Below the pieces are notes generated by a model. It was given only the letters and a program-made list of their open reading frames with translations. It did no database searches and had not been told where the DNA came from. The translations under genes were made by a program, and so were the position numbers. This document shows, piece after piece, positions 33,504 to 43,663 of a stretch of DNA of 64,000 nt. The stretch comes from Gloeothece verrucosa PCC 7822 (GTDB lineage: Bacteria; Cyanobacteriota; Cyanobacteriia; Cyanobacteriales; Microcystaceae): NCBI RefSeq assembly GCF_000147335.1, contig NC_014501.1:2354300-2418299 (forward strand), read 5' to 3'. Position 1 is the first letter of the stretch. Each line of letters opens with the position of its first letter.

Positions 33504-35757
33504 GATCACGTCCTCCTACTGGAATTGTAAAGTAGAATGTTGCCCCCTCTTTGAGTTCAGATTCAACCCAGATGCGTCCCCGGTGACATTCGATAATCTT
33601 TTTACAGATGGCTAGTCCCATACCGGTGCCTGGATATTCATCTCGGGTGTGTAGGCGTTGGAAGATGACAAAAATCCGTTCGGAAAATCGAGGATCAATG
33701 CCGATCCCATTATCGCTAACGGAGAATAACCAAGCCTCGTCTAACCTTTTTACCCCAATATGTATCTCAGGGCGTTTTTCACTGCGGAATTTAATGGCAT
33801 TGGCTATCAAATTTTGGAATAATTGCATTAATTGAGTTCCATCGGCCAGCACTGTGGGAAGGGGATCATGAGTAATGATAGCTTCATTTTCTCCGATCCG
33901 CCGCCGCAAATTACTTAAGGCTTTGTCTAAGGCTGTTTCTGCTTCAGTGAGTTCAAATTCTACCTGCTGTAGATCGACTTTAGAATAAGCCAATACATCA
34001 TCGATCAGGGTTTGCATCAAACTCACACCATCTACAGCAAATTGAATGAATTCTTGTGCGTCTTCATCGAGTTCTTCTCGATAACGTAATTCTAACAGTT
34101 GAACGTAGTTAGCGACTTGATTTAGGGGTTCTTGTAAGTCGTGTGAAGCAACGTAAGCAAATTTTTTCAGTTCTGAGTTAGATAATTCTAAATCATGGGC
34201 CAGTTGAGCGAGTTCTTCGGCTTGAGCTAAAATGGTATTGGCGATCGCTTTTCTCAGTTCTAGAGCCGCATTCAGTTCTGAGGGTTTCCAGTGTAAAGAT
34301 TTCAGGCGGACAGTTTCTTTCCAGAGGGCGAAAGATTTCCGAGGACACAGTCGTAATTCTCCATCTTCGGTGGTGGTTTCGTAAGCTTTATTGGGGTTGC
34401 CTCCCCAATTGACGGTTTGAATCACTTCTGGACGGAACCATAACACATAATTGCGTTTGGCGATGGGGATAGCGAGTAATCCACTGGCCACATCTTTATA
34501 TTTTCTCGCATCTGGATAAACCCGAGGCAAAGAATCGGTATAAAAGACTTCTTCTTTGACGTTTTTCTGTAGCCATTGAATTAAATAATTGAGGTCTTCT
34601 TCGTCGGGAGTTTGCCCCAATAAAGTATATTTTCCCCCGAAACAAATGGCGGCTCCGGTGGCGTTTGTCAGTTCTAATAAGTTGGGGTCATGTTTAACTA
34701 ATCCATCAATAAAGTGTTCTTCGCTAGACATATACTCCACTAATCTTGAGCGAACATAGTTCAGCTTCATGCGGTAGTCATAGTCTTCGGTTTCTTCTTT
34801 GATAGATATTTCTGAAAATACGACTCGCCCTAAAAATTCGCAAGCTTTCCGCACTTCATAAGGCACTAATTTGGGGGTTTGATGGTGACAAGCAATGAGT
34901 CCCCAAAGCTTGTTATCTTTAATCAGAGATATGGTTAAAGATGCCCCCACTTCCATATTATGGAGATATTCTAAATGACAAGGAGAGGGACTTCTCAAAA
35001 TAGATAGGGTTAAATTTAAAGGCTGTTCTGTGGTGGGATTAACGGCTGGGATCATGTCCACCGGTGTCGCCTGACTATCGGGAATAATTCTGATCCAATT
35101 GGCGGTAAATAATTTTCGGGCTGGTGCGGGAATATCCGATTCTGGATAGTGTAAACCTAAATAGGGTTCGAGTTCTTCTCGTTTGTCTTCTGCAATGACA
35201 TCGCCGTGATTTTCGCTATCAAATTTATATAACATTACCCGGTCAAATCCGGTTAGTTTTCTGACTTCTTGGACAATAATCTGACAAAATTCTGTTAATT
35301 TAGCAGATTTTTCGAGTTGATTAATGGAAGTTTTCGCTAGGTGATAAAAGCTGAGGAAAGGAATATTTTCATAAGTCATGGCCGGTTCTAATTCTAAAAT
35401 TAATAAACCATCGGCATTGCGATGAAATACTCCATCAAAAACTACATATTCATCGCCCTTAACTCTTGCCCAAATTTTGGAAGGATTTAAGGCATCAAAA
35501 TTATTTTCGATTATCCCTTCTTTTAGACGATCAATTTGGAACGGATCAAAAATATCTTCTAGCTTACTCTGTAAAATCTGATCAATACTAATTCCTAATA
35601 TCGTTTCGGCATTACTACTTACTTGTATCACTTGTAAATCGGGTTCGGCTAACACTAGCAAAACTCCATAAGACTGAATTCTATTATATAAATGAATCGG
35701 TTCTTGTTCTAAACGATTTAAGCCGATATTCGCTATTGATAAATCTACAGCAACCAT
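33442..35757 (-). CDS. cph1: Bacterial phytochrome histidine kinase, Cph1 type
   Basis: A 771-residue PAS-GAF-PHY-kinase protein. PAS spans about 20-125; GAF 140-310 with Asp208-Ile-Pro and the bilin-attaching Cys260 followed by His (Pro-Ser-Pro-Cys-His-Leu); PHY 320-500 with the tongue motif Pro-Arg-Lys-Ser-Phe at 472-476. HisKA has His539 (Ala-Ser-His-Asp-Leu-Gln-Glu-Pro), and HATPase has Asn-Leu-Ile-Ala-Asn-Ala-Ile-Lys-Phe and Gly-Thr-Gly-Met-Gly-Leu. A GAF cysteine with no N-terminal one indicates phycocyanobilin, red/far-red sensing. GGAGAG precedes the ATG. The last 62 bases are shared with rcp1. C-terminal residues after the kinase are basic and variable. Confidence 0.97.
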   Translation of the reverse strand: MVAVDLSIANIGLNRLEQEPIHLYNRIQSYGVLLVLAEPDLQVIQVSSNAETILGISIDQILQSKLEDIFDPFQIDRLKEGIIENNFDALNPSKIWARVKGDEYVVFDGVFHRNADGLLILELEPAMTYENIPFLSFYHLAKTSINQLEKSAKLTEFCQIIVQEVRKLTGFDRVMLYKFDSENHGDVIAEDKREELEPYLGLHYPESDIPAPARKLFTANWIRIIPDSQATPVDMIPAVNPTTEQPLNLTLSILRSPSPCHLEYLHNMEVGASLTISLIKDNKLWGLIACHHQTPKLVPYEVRKACEFLGRVVFSEISIKEETEDYDYRMKLNYVRSRLVEYMSSEEHFIDGLVKHDPNLLELTNATGAAICFGGKYTLLGQTPDEEDLNYLIQWLQKNVKEEVFYTDSLPRVYPDARKYKDVASGLLAIPIAKRNYVLWFRPEVIQTVNWGGNPNKAYETTTEDGELRLCPRKSFALWKETVRLKSLHWKPSELNAALELRKAIANTILAQAEELAQLAHDLELSNSELKKFAYVASHDLQEPLNQVANYVQLLELRYREELDEDAQEFIQFAVDGVSLMQTLIDDVLAYSKVDLQQVEFELTEAETALDKALSNLRRRIGENEAIITHDPLPTVLADGTQLMQLFQNLIANAIKFRSEKRPEIHIGVKRLDEAWLFSVSDNGIGIDPRFSERIFVIFQRLHTRDEYPGTGMGLAICKKIIECHRGRIWVESELKEGATFYFTIPVGGRDRELRRGRKAQNYIISGGQQS

Positions 35758-36222
35758 TTTTTCACTCTCCTTGAATCTTTACTTCTAGCTCTGACTAGAT
35801 GTTTATTATAGACTTTTGTTTTAATTTTCTTTTGCTTCTCTCAATGCCAAGCTGGTAATATTTACTTATTGAAGCCGATCTTTTCTCCAGCAAAGTTTAA
35901 GGTTTTTTTAATTTTTCTGGTGGATTTTTTTTGCAGCAAAAATACTCATTGAAGTATATTTTTAAGTATAGCCTAGAAATTCCCTAAAATTTCTCACTGC
36001 CTTATTACAATTTGCGACTAAAAATCACGAATTGTAGGATTTTGTGAAATTATGTTAAGCTCAGGAAAAATAGAGTCATCCGACTCCCAACTCCGGCAAA
36101 GAGCGCAGAAGAAGCAGCGACTCCCGTGTGCTGTCTCGTAAAATGGTAGAATAATTAACATATATTTATACTTTCTCAATCAGAAAGCGCGGCAACGGTA
36201 ACATAAAAATAAAAAAACGGCT
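35758..36222. other. Divergent intergenic region between cph1 and secA
   Basis: About 465 bp holding the promoters of two divergent genes. It is AT-rich with T-tracts near 35880-35930. A short palindrome GAGTC-ATCC-GACTC lies at about 36071-36084. No reading frame, RNA gene or named regulatory motif was recognised. Confidence 0.5.
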
Positions 36223-39027
36223 ATGTTGAAAGCTTTATTCGGAGACCCTAACACTCGTAAACTCAATAAATTTCAACCCCTCGTCACAGAAACAAATCTG
36301 CTCGAAGAAGAGATCAAGAAATTATCAGACGACGATCTCAAGCGCAAGACAGACGAATTTAGAGAACAATTGGAAAAAGCTAACAATGACCGCGAAATAG
36401 AAGAAATTCTTGACGAAATTTTACCGGAAGCTTTTGCCGTTGTGCGAGAAGCCTCACAGAGGGTTTTAGGGATGCGCCACTTTGATGTGCAACTGATGGG
36501 GGGCCTCGTGTTGCACAAAGGACAAATTGCTGAAATGAAAACCGGGGAAGGAAAAACCTTAGTATCTACCTTACCCGCTTATCTCAATGGATTAACCGGC
36601 AAAGGCGTTCACATCGTCACTGTTAACGACTATCTGGCCCGTCGTGACGCGGAATGGATGGGACAAGTTCACCGTTTTCTCGGGCTGAGTGTGGGCTTAA
36701 TTCAAGCGGGGATGAGTCCAGAAGAACGTAAGAAAAACTACGCCTGTGATATTACCTATACCACCAATAGTGAATTAGGATTTGATTATCTACGGGACAA
36801 TATGGCCACCTCGATGGCAGAAGTGGTACAACGTCCCTTTAGCTATTGCATCATTGACGAAGTGGACTCAATTTTAATCGACGAAGCGAGAACCCCTCTA
36901 ATTATTTCTGGTCCCATTGAACGCCCCACCGAAAAATACTATCAAGCCGCCGAAATCGTCAAACAATTAGTCAAACAAGAAGTAGAAGACGGCCCCGGAG
37001 ATTATGAAGTCGATGAAAAAGCCCGCAATATTTTGCTGACGGATGACGGGTTTAAAAAAGCCGAAGAACTCTTAGGTGTTAAAGATTTATACGATCAAGA
37101 AAACCCTTGGGCCCATTACATTTTTAACGCCATCAAAGCCAAAGAACTCTTCCTCAAAGATGTGAACTACATCGTCCGTAACGGCGAAGTGGTGATCGTC
37201 GATGAGTTTACCGGACGGGTATTACCCGGCAGACGTTGGAGTGATGGACTCCACCAAGCCATTGAAGCCAAAGAAAGAGTGGAAATTCAACAGGAAACCC
37301 AAACCCTAGCCACCATTACCTATCAAAATTTCTTCCTGCTTTATCCTAAACTCTCAGGCATGACCGGTACAGCCAAAACCGAAGAAACCGAGTTAGAAAA
37401 GGTCTATAACTTACAAGTAACCATTATTCCCACCAACCGGCCCTCTCAACGCTACGACCTGCCGGATGCCGTTTATAAAGGGGAAGGGGGGAAATGGCGA
37501 TCCGTCGCTGACGAAGTGGAAGAATTGCATAAAATGGGTCGTCCGATCTTAGTCGGAACAACCAGCGTCGAAAAATCAGAACTTTTATCTAGGTTACTGC
37601 GAGAGAAAGAAATTCCCCATAACTTGCTCAATGCGCGTCCTGAAAACGTAGAACGGGAATCAGAAATCGTAGCCCAAGCCGGGCGAAAAGGCGCTGTCAC
37701 CATAGCCACTAACATGGCAGGGCGAGGAACCGATATTATCTTGGGGGGAAATTCAGACTATATGGCCCGTTTGAAAATTCGGGAATACTTGATGCCGAAA
37801 ATTGTCAGACCCGATGACGATGAATTAGCGGTCAGTGTCCCCAGTTTAGGAGGTCGTCGTCGTCCCCAAGGGTTTGCCTCTGATAGGAAGGTGAAAACCT
37901 GGAAAGCGTCTGCTGATATTTTCCCCACTGAATTGTCAGAAGCCACCGTTAAAGGCCTCAAAGAAGCCGTTAAAATTGCTGTGGAATACTATGGCGAGCA
38001 AAGTTTGGCCGAATTAGAAACCGAGGAAAAAATTGCGATCGCCTCAGAAAATGCCCCCACAGATGACCCCGTAATTCAAAAACTGCGGCAAGTTTATAAA
38101 AAGATACGCGGTGAATATGAAATTTTTACCAGTCAAGAACATAAAGAAGTGGTAGAACTCGGCGGACTACACGTCATTGGAACAGAACGCCATGAGTCAC
38201 GACGCATTGACAACCAGTTACGGGGACGGGCCGGTCGTCAAGGCGACCCCGGATCTACTCGTTTCTTCCTCAGTTTAGAAGATAACCTGCTGAAAATTTT
38301 TGGGGGTGATCGAGTGGCGCGGCTGATGGAAGCTTTACAGGTAGAAGAAGATATGCCCATTGAGTCAGGAATGCTGACCCGTTCTTTAGAAGGGGCCCAA
38401 AAAAAGGTAGAAACTTACTACTATGACATCCGTAAGCAGGTGTTTGAGTATGACGAGGTGATGAATAATCAACGTAAAGCCATTTACGCAGAACGTCGGC
38501 GGGTGTTAGAAGGGCTAGACCTTAAAGAACAGGTCTTACAGTATGCTGAAAAAACGATGGACGAAATTGTCGAAGCTTACGTTAACCCTGACTTACCCCC
38601 CGAAGAATGGGACCTCAACACCTTAGTCAGTAAAGTCAAAGAATTCGTCTATCTGCTACAGGATGTCGAACCCGCCGATATAGAAGATATGACGGTCTTT
38701 GAAATTAAGAATTTCCTCCATGAAGAGGTGAGGAAAGCTTATGACGTTAAAGAACAGGAAGTCGATCATGTTCGTCCGGGACTGATGCGAGATGCAGAAC
38801 GGTTTTTTATCCTGCAACAAATTGATACCCTTTGGCGAGAACACCTACAAGGCATGGAATCATTACGAGAGTCCATTGGCTTACGGGGTTATGGACAAAA
38901 AGATCCTTTGATCGAGTATAAGCAAGAAGGCTATGAAATGTTCTTGGAAATGATGATTGACATTCGTCGCAATGTGGTGTACTCTCTGTTCCAATTTAAA
39001 CCCCAAGGACAGCCGCAAGCAGTGTAA
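36223..39027 (+). CDS. secA: Preprotein translocase ATPase SecA
   Basis: A 934-residue protein, normal for cyanobacterial SecA. Walker A Met-Lys-Thr-Gly-Glu-Gly-Lys-Thr is near residue 105, the DEAD-like Ile-Ile-Asp-Glu-Val-Asp follows near 210, and Gly-Arg-Ala-Gly-Arg-Gln-Gly-Asp near 665. The helical scaffold with Trp-Arg-Glu-His-Leu closes the protein. The Cys-rich zinc tail of proteobacterial SecA is absent, as usual in this phylum. An extra loop near 525-560 (Gly-Gly-Arg-Arg-Arg-Pro) matches plastid/cyanobacterial forms. It drives export through SecYEG in plasma and thylakoid membranes. Confidence 0.98.
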   Translation: MLKALFGDPNTRKLNKFQPLVTETNLLEEEIKKLSDDDLKRKTDEFREQLEKANNDREIEEILDEILPEAFAVVREASQRVLGMRHFDVQLMGGLVLHKGQIAEMKTGEGKTLVSTLPAYLNGLTGKGVHIVTVNDYLARRDAEWMGQVHRFLGLSVGLIQAGMSPEERKKNYACDITYTTNSELGFDYLRDNMATSMAEVVQRPFSYCIIDEVDSILIDEARTPLIISGPIERPTEKYYQAAEIVKQLVKQEVEDGPGDYEVDEKARNILLTDDGFKKAEELLGVKDLYDQENPWAHYIFNAIKAKELFLKDVNYIVRNGEVVIVDEFTGRVLPGRRWSDGLHQAIEAKERVEIQQETQTLATITYQNFFLLYPKLSGMTGTAKTEETELEKVYNLQVTIIPTNRPSQRYDLPDAVYKGEGGKWRSVADEVEELHKMGRPILVGTTSVEKSELLSRLLREKEIPHNLLNARPENVERESEIVAQAGRKGAVTIATNMAGRGTDIILGGNSDYMARLKIREYLMPKIVRPDDDELAVSVPSLGGRRRPQGFASDRKVKTWKASADIFPTELSEATVKGLKEAVKIAVEYYGEQSLAELETEEKIAIASENAPTDDPVIQKLRQVYKKIRGEYEIFTSQEHKEVVELGGLHVIGTERHESRRIDNQLRGRAGRQGDPGSTRFFLSLEDNLLKIFGGDRVARLMEALQVEEDMPIESGMLTRSLEGAQKKVETYYYDIRKQVFEYDEVMNNQRKAIYAERRRVLEGLDLKEQVLQYAEKTMDEIVEAYVNPDLPPEEWDLNTLVSKVKEFVYLLQDVEPADIEDMTVFEIKNFLHEEVRKAYDVKEQEVDHVRPGLMRDAERFFILQQIDTLWREHLQGMESLRESIGLRGYGQKDPLIEYKQEGYEMFLEMMIDIRRNVVYSLFQFKPQGQPQAV

Positions 39028-39495
39028 ACTCGAGTGAGGAAATGGGTTGAAAAATCCACTTTAACATCACTAAAAAAGTTTCCGAGAATATGACACTCAT
39101 TAAAGCGTCACTTACTCCTATGTGCCCACAATAGAACTAGATTATATTTTAATTGTGTGAGGAGTGAGAAGAAAGACAGAGCCTTTGAAGTCGAAACATG
39201 GCAAGACTTTCAAGGGCTTTTTCATTTGTCGGAATTCCTAACCGGTTTCTCTCACTTTGTCGATATAATAAATAATAAATTAACCCCTAAAGCGATTTTT
39301 TAAGTGAGCTTTTATGCGTAGCTCATTGACTTATTCTTTTTAATATTAGTTGAGCTTAAATTTTATGTGATTAGAGATTACTTAACGTGAACGGCTCATC
39401 TAGCATAAGATTAGAATAAAATCTGTTACCGTTTAATATTTTGGGAATGATAGGCTAAAAATACTGCTCTCCTTCGCCATCTTCCAGATTCTAAT
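39028..39495. other. Intergenic region after secA holding a candidate small RNA
   Basis: About 470 bp between secA and the LuxR-type regulator. It contains a 7-bp hairpin near 39089-39108, the candidate small RNA described separately at 39150-39221, and AT-rich sequence with the promoter of the regulator. No protein gene was recognised. Confidence 0.5.
39150..39221 (+). ncRNA. Candidate small RNA ending in an intrinsic terminator
   Basis: A -10-like TATATT at about 39144 is followed by TTGTGTGAGGAGTGAG. A stem-loop then forms: GAGCCTTTGAAGTC from about 39179 pairs imperfectly with GACTTTCAAGGGCT, and TTTTT follows at 39217-39221. This gives a transcript of about 65-70 nt. The segment 39155-39165 (GTGTGAGGAGT) is the exact complement of the 11-nt core of the cyanobacterial small RNA Yfr1. 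Alternatively it is only a distal secA terminator. Confidence 0.35.
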
Positions 39496-40176
39496 ATGCC
39501 GTTGTTGATTTTAATTGCTGATGATGACCCTGGAATTCGCCTGGCAGTCAAGGATTACCTAGAACTGTCAGGATATTCAGTTGTAACTGCTAAAAATGGC
39601 CAGGAAGCCCTATCTCTGTTAGAAACTTACCATCCCCACCTGTTAGTATCCGATATTAAAATGCCGCGCACAGACGGCTATGAATTAGTGGCCCAGGTAC
39701 GTCAACGTCCTGAATTTCGTCTGTTACCGGTAGTATTTTTGACGGAAAAAAGCACTACCCATGAAAGAATTCGCGGCTATCAAGCGGGTTGTGATGTCTA
39801 TTTGCCTAAACCCTTTGAAATGGAGGAACTTGGGGCGGTAATTCGCAATCTCCTGGAGCGATCGCAGATTATGGAATCTGAATGGCGTTATAAAAACCGA
39901 CAACTCCAAGAAAAACAAGCTGAGTTGAAAAAAAGTCAACCCCCTCCTCCACTCCCCGAATTACCTACCCTCAATCCTCCACCCGAGTTAACCGCACGAG
40001 AAAAACAAGTGCTAGAATTACTCGCTCAAGGACTGTCAAACGTGGAAATTGGCCAGCAACTTCATTTAAGTCCAAGAACCGTAGAAAAGTATGTTAGTAG
40101 CTTACTCAGAAAAACCGAAACCAATAATAGAGCAGAATTAGTGCGTTTTGCCCTAGAACATCATCTCGTTGATTAA
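39496..40176 (+). CDS. Response regulator, NarL/LuxR family
   Basis: A 226-residue two-domain regulator. The receiver (1-125) has Asp-Asp-Asp near residue 10, the phospho-acceptor in Val-Ser-Asp-Ile-Lys-Met-Pro, and Lys in Leu-Pro-Lys-Pro-Phe. A coiled, Pro-rich linker follows, with a proline run near 150. The LuxR helix-turn-helix (165-225) has Leu-Thr-Ala-Arg-Glu-Lys-Gln-Val-Leu and Asn-Val-Glu-Ile-Gly-Gln-Gln-Leu. It resembles the Ycf29-like regulators of cyanobacteria and red-algal plastids; that identity is not certain. It overlaps the convergent phosphatase gene by 4 bp. No kinase is adjacent. Confidence 0.9.
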   Translation: MPLLILIADDDPGIRLAVKDYLELSGYSVVTAKNGQEALSLLETYHPHLLVSDIKMPRTDGYELVAQVRQRPEFRLLPVVFLTEKSTTHERIRGYQAGCDVYLPKPFEMEELGAVIRNLLERSQIMESEWRYKNRQLQEKQAELKKSQPPPPLPELPTLNPPPELTAREKQVLELLAQGLSNVEIGQQLHLSPRTVEKYVSSLLRKTETNNRAELVRFALEHHLVD

Positions 40177-40658
40177 TGCTCTTGCAAGCCCTTTAGCTTG
40201 ACTTCCTCGAGTAAGCCACTACAAGCATCTAACAGCAGATCGATCACTTGATTAAACCCTTCGGGTCCGCCATAGTAGGGATCAGGAACCTCTTTGATGG
40301 AATAATGAGTCGCAAACTCACAAATTAAGCGAACTTTGTCTTGATATTGACCACTCGGATCTAGCCGCCGAATATCGCGATAATTTTCGCGGTCCATCGC
40401 TAAAATTAGGTCAAAATTCTCAAAATCTGAGGGTTGAAATTGTCGGGCTTTGCCCTTGAGCGGAATGCCTCGACCACTAGCGGCGGCATTCATACGACGA
40501 TCAGGCGGCTCACCAATATGATAATTAGAAGTTCCTGCCGAATCACAAAGAATTTTCTCACTCAAACCAGCCTGTTCAATGAGATGATTCATGATATTCT
40601 CTGCCGAAGGAGAACGGCAAATATTACCTAAACAGACGAATAGCAGCTTATAAGGCAT
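40173..40658 (-). CDS. Low-molecular-weight protein tyrosine phosphatase
   Basis: A 161-residue protein. The P-loop Cys9-Leu-Gly-Asn-Ile-Cys14-Arg15-Ser begins right after the first strand, and the general acid Asp is in Asp-Pro-Tyr-Tyr-Gly-Gly near residue 128. It hydrolyses phosphotyrosine or similar esters via a phosphocysteine intermediate. In bacteria such enzymes often regulate polysaccharide export kinases; no such kinase is adjacent here, but a glycan locus lies about 9 kb away. Confidence 0.95.
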   Translation of the reverse strand: MPYKLLFVCLGNICRSPSAENIMNHLIEQAGLSEKILCDSAGTSNYHIGEPPDRRMNAAASGRGIPLKGKARQFQPSDFENFDLILAMDRENYRDIRRLDPSGQYQDKVRLICEFATHYSIKEVPDPYYGGPEGFNQVIDLLLDACSGLLEEVKLKGLQEH

Positions 40659-40815
40659 AGATAATTACAATTCTCATCAAGTCCTAGATTATAGCGATTT
40701 TAGGACTGGATGAAACTAAAGTATAATTTTTCAATCTTTAGAGGTTTGCGCTCTCATACTGCATAAATTTCATCACTCAAGGTAAGATGGCTATAATTTA
40801 CTAGAGGAAAAGCCA

Positions 40816-42222
40816 ATGCTCAAATTACCCCTACCTCGTCGGCGTTCATCTTTTTACCGCGCTCCCTATTACAAGAAACCTAAGCGTTATGGAAAAGTTC
40901 CCCTGTTGTTGCTGGTGGTTTCTCCAGCGATATTAATCCTGCTGTTGGAAATTATCGCGCGGCTTTATGTGGGAATCAGTGGCAAAACTAATGAAATCGC
41001 TGGCCTGTCCCCCCTAGACAAAGCTTATGGTCTAAAATTTTTGACCGAAACTCAGAAACCCATTGAAGGGTTATCTGATAGCGGAAATTTAATTGTTACC
41101 CGTAATCCGTCTTTGGGTTACAAACTGGTAGAAAATCAAAAAAATCAATTTTGGACTATTAATGCACAGGGTTTTCGTGACCAAGAACCCCTTCCTCTAG
41201 CTAAACCTAAGAATGAATTTCGGATTTTTATTTTTATTTTAGGGGGATCAACGGCTTTTGGAGAAGGAACTAAGAAAAACGAGGACACCATCAGTCATAA
41301 ATTAGAACTGCGGCTGCAACAACGAGTGGCACAACAAACCCGAACTCCCGAAAAATATCGTCCAGATGTGTTTCCTTTTTTTGTTCCCACTCGGGAAAAG
41401 TTGATGCAATTACCGGCTAAAATTTATCCGAAAAAATATCGAGTTATTAATGCTGCTGTACCGGGTTATACTTCGGGAAATTCTTTGGCTCAATTTGCCT
41501 TGGCGATTTTTCCCTATCAACCCGACATGATTGTTATTATTGATGGGTACGCTGACTTAATGTTACCGAGTAGCCAAGCTAAGGCCGATATTCCCAAAGT
41601 TGACGAGTTTTTACAGGATGCTTCTGGACATTATCGAACTTATTTAAATCAATCTTTTCAGCATTGGCTAGATCAAACTTATTTGGTTAAAACGCTAGGC
41701 CAAATCGCTTTCAGACCTCAACCGACTTTAGCACAAAGTTCATTGATCGTTCCTTCAGAAACGAGGTCTTTAGAACAATATTTACCCCCTGATCAAAAAG
41801 AATTAAATCTTCGACTCAAACGTTATCAAGAAAATCATAAGCAACTGGTTCGTCTAGCCGCCGTCGCTCAAGTGCCGGTTATTATTGCGACTCAACCTGA
41901 AATTACAGGTCGTAAATTTGATAAATTGTCACCTCAAGAAAAAGTTATTGTAAATGAATTAGGACAAGGCTATCGGGAAAAAATGCCAAAAACTTATCAA
42001 AAATTGGTGTTAGTTAATCAACAGTTGGCTAAAGCCTTTCCCAAAAATGTGACCGTGCTAAATTTATATAATTTAAATCCAAATTTATCTAAACCCATGT
42101 TTTTAGATCCGATTCATTTGACCGAAAATGCTAATACTTATATGGCGGAAAAACTTTATTACACCCTCACGGATTGGGAAAAGATTCAAATTATTCCTCA
42201 GAATTTTTATCTAAAAAATTAA
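40816..42222 (+). CDS. Membrane-anchored SGNH/GDSL hydrolase-like protein
   Basis: A 468-residue protein with a basic N-terminus, one membrane helix at about 29-53, and a large extracytoplasmic domain. Block I is Ile-Leu-Gly-Gly-Ser-Thr-Ala-Phe-Gly near residue 140-148, giving the nucleophile serine; Asn-Ala-Ala-Val-Pro-Gly-Tyr supplies the Gly/Asn oxyanion region; Asp-Pro-Ile-His-Leu-Thr near 433 supplies the Asp/His pair. Family members deacylate or acylate envelope polysaccharides. The substrate is unknown; O-acetyl groups of glycans are a reasonable guess. Confidence 0.83.
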   Translation: MLKLPLPRRRSSFYRAPYYKKPKRYGKVPLLLLVVSPAILILLLEIIARLYVGISGKTNEIAGLSPLDKAYGLKFLTETQKPIEGLSDSGNLIVTRNPSLGYKLVENQKNQFWTINAQGFRDQEPLPLAKPKNEFRIFIFILGGSTAFGEGTKKNEDTISHKLELRLQQRVAQQTRTPEKYRPDVFPFFVPTREKLMQLPAKIYPKKYRVINAAVPGYTSGNSLAQFALAIFPYQPDMIVIIDGYADLMLPSSQAKADIPKVDEFLQDASGHYRTYLNQSFQHWLDQTYLVKTLGQIAFRPQPTLAQSSLIVPSETRSLEQYLPPDQKELNLRLKRYQENHKQLVRLAAVAQVPVIIATQPEITGRKFDKLSPQEKVIVNELGQGYREKMPKTYQKLVLVNQQLAKAFPKNVTVLNLYNLNPNLSKPMFLDPIHLTENANTYMAEKLYYTLTDWEKIQIIPQNFYLKN

Positions 42223-42320
42223 GCGGCTCAAACCTTGGGGATTAAACTTTTATATTCATCTTGTCTTATGGGAAATATTTAAATCAGTAGAGCGAAGAGA
42301 ATTCGCCGCTACTAGAATAG

Positions 42321-43613
42321 CTAAAGATTGGTATTTCCCCTTAAGAATTCTACTTCAAAAAACGACAAGTCCAACTTGCCCAAATAACTGCTATAAGCGA
42401 TTAAAAAATTTTCTAAAATCCTGATGAACCATGTAACAGAAGAGAGAGGAAATAACTCATAGCGTTTAAATATTAAAGCTAATTTTGTATCTAAATGCGG
42501 TTTTACTTTAGGACAAAAAATAAGAATTTTGACCAGTAAATGGACTGTTCTGGTTCCGCCTAAATGAGTAACCAAGTGACTTAAAAAATAAGATTTATCA
42601 CTTGAAATCTCTTCAACAAGCAAAAAATTAAGAAGATTAATACAGGTATTTAACAATAAAAATTCGTTCAATTTTCGAGAATTTTCCTCGGGACAAATAT
42701 CCTGAATTTTTTTGTATAAAACCTCAAAAAAATGCTGATTATCAAACTCAAAATCAACTAAATTTTTCGTTAAATACTTATAAAACTTATTTTTGAAATT
42801 TTGATAAGAAGATGAAAAAATTTGCTGGCGATTAATGCTTTGAGCTTTGCGGCTAAAAATTTGAAGTGCCCTGTGTAGTTCGACCTCTTTTAACCAAGTA
42901 GGATTAGCAGGTTTTTTGAGCAGAAAAACTGCTCCCTGGGTCAATTTATTTTGTCTTAATCTAGTATGATAAAAAAGATATTTAACCAGTGCTAGTTCAA
43001 ATTCTTGTCGTCTCCGGGTTTTTAGATTGCTGATCCCAAGACTATATTCATAACTACTATCTTGAGTGAGTAAGCAATGTCGATAAAGAAAAGAATAGCG
43101 ATAAAGTAAGTCTCCTAGAATTTGAGGCTTTTGAGCCAAAACAGCTTGCTGAGGGTAGATAGCTCTGGCTAGGCGTTGAAGTTGTAAATAAGATTGAGTT
43201 TTTTTGTAATTGTCAAGCCAAAGTCGGCTATAACCTGAAGATGGGAGAGAGATAATTTTAGCATTTAAACCTACCCCTTCAAGGGCAAAATCTTGATTAA
43301 ATAAAGAGACTAATGTGAAAATGGCTGGATAAGTAGAAGACTCTTGGCACCACTGATCAATCATGATTTGACAACAATAATTGATCATTTCATGAAATTG
43401 TTTTTCTCCTTTCTGAGAAAAAAGAAGGGGTTTTAAGGTTGAATAAACAGAAGGATCAAGGGGGCTTTTTTCCTCAAAAATTAAACCGCGAAATTCTTCG
43501 AGAGTTTCGGCTGCGGAATGAGTAATAACAAGCTGTTTAAAATGTTCATAAATTAGATTCTGAGCCGAGGTACTCAATAAATAATTTTGCTGGGAATAAC
43601 TTGACTTAAGCAT
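42321..43613 (-). CDS. Uncharacterised protein, partner of the FHA-EAL gene
   Basis: A 430-residue soluble protein, rich in Leu, Phe, Tyr, Gln and Lys and probably all-helical, with no signal peptide or membrane segment. I recognise no domain. It lies 50 bp downstream of the FHA-EAL gene on the same strand, so co-transcription is likely. Notable stretches are an aromatic Tyr-Arg-Tyr-Ser-Phe-Leu-Tyr-Arg-His segment near residue 180 and a basic Lys-Thr-Arg-Arg-Arg-Gln segment near 203. A role in the same signalling step as its neighbour is inferred from position only. Confidence 0.7.
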   Translation of the reverse strand: MLKSSYSQQNYLLSTSAQNLIYEHFKQLVITHSAAETLEEFRGLIFEEKSPLDPSVYSTLKPLLFSQKGEKQFHEMINYCCQIMIDQWCQESSTYPAIFTLVSLFNQDFALEGVGLNAKIISLPSSGYSRLWLDNYKKTQSYLQLQRLARAIYPQQAVLAQKPQILGDLLYRYSFLYRHCLLTQDSSYEYSLGISNLKTRRRQEFELALVKYLFYHTRLRQNKLTQGAVFLLKKPANPTWLKEVELHRALQIFSRKAQSINRQQIFSSSYQNFKNKFYKYLTKNLVDFEFDNQHFFEVLYKKIQDICPEENSRKLNEFLLLNTCINLLNFLLVEEISSDKSYFLSHLVTHLGGTRTVHLLVKILIFCPKVKPHLDTKLALIFKRYELFPLSSVTWFIRILENFLIAYSSYLGKLDLSFFEVEFLRGNTNL

Positions 43614-43663
43614 TTTAAATTTACCATAGTTTTTTTTTAAAAATATAATAAAATATGAAAATT

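Noticed and set aside
39089-39108. Hairpin TGACACT/AGCGTCA after secA as its terminator
   Set aside because: The 7-bp stem has no following T-run within 15 nt on the plus strand.
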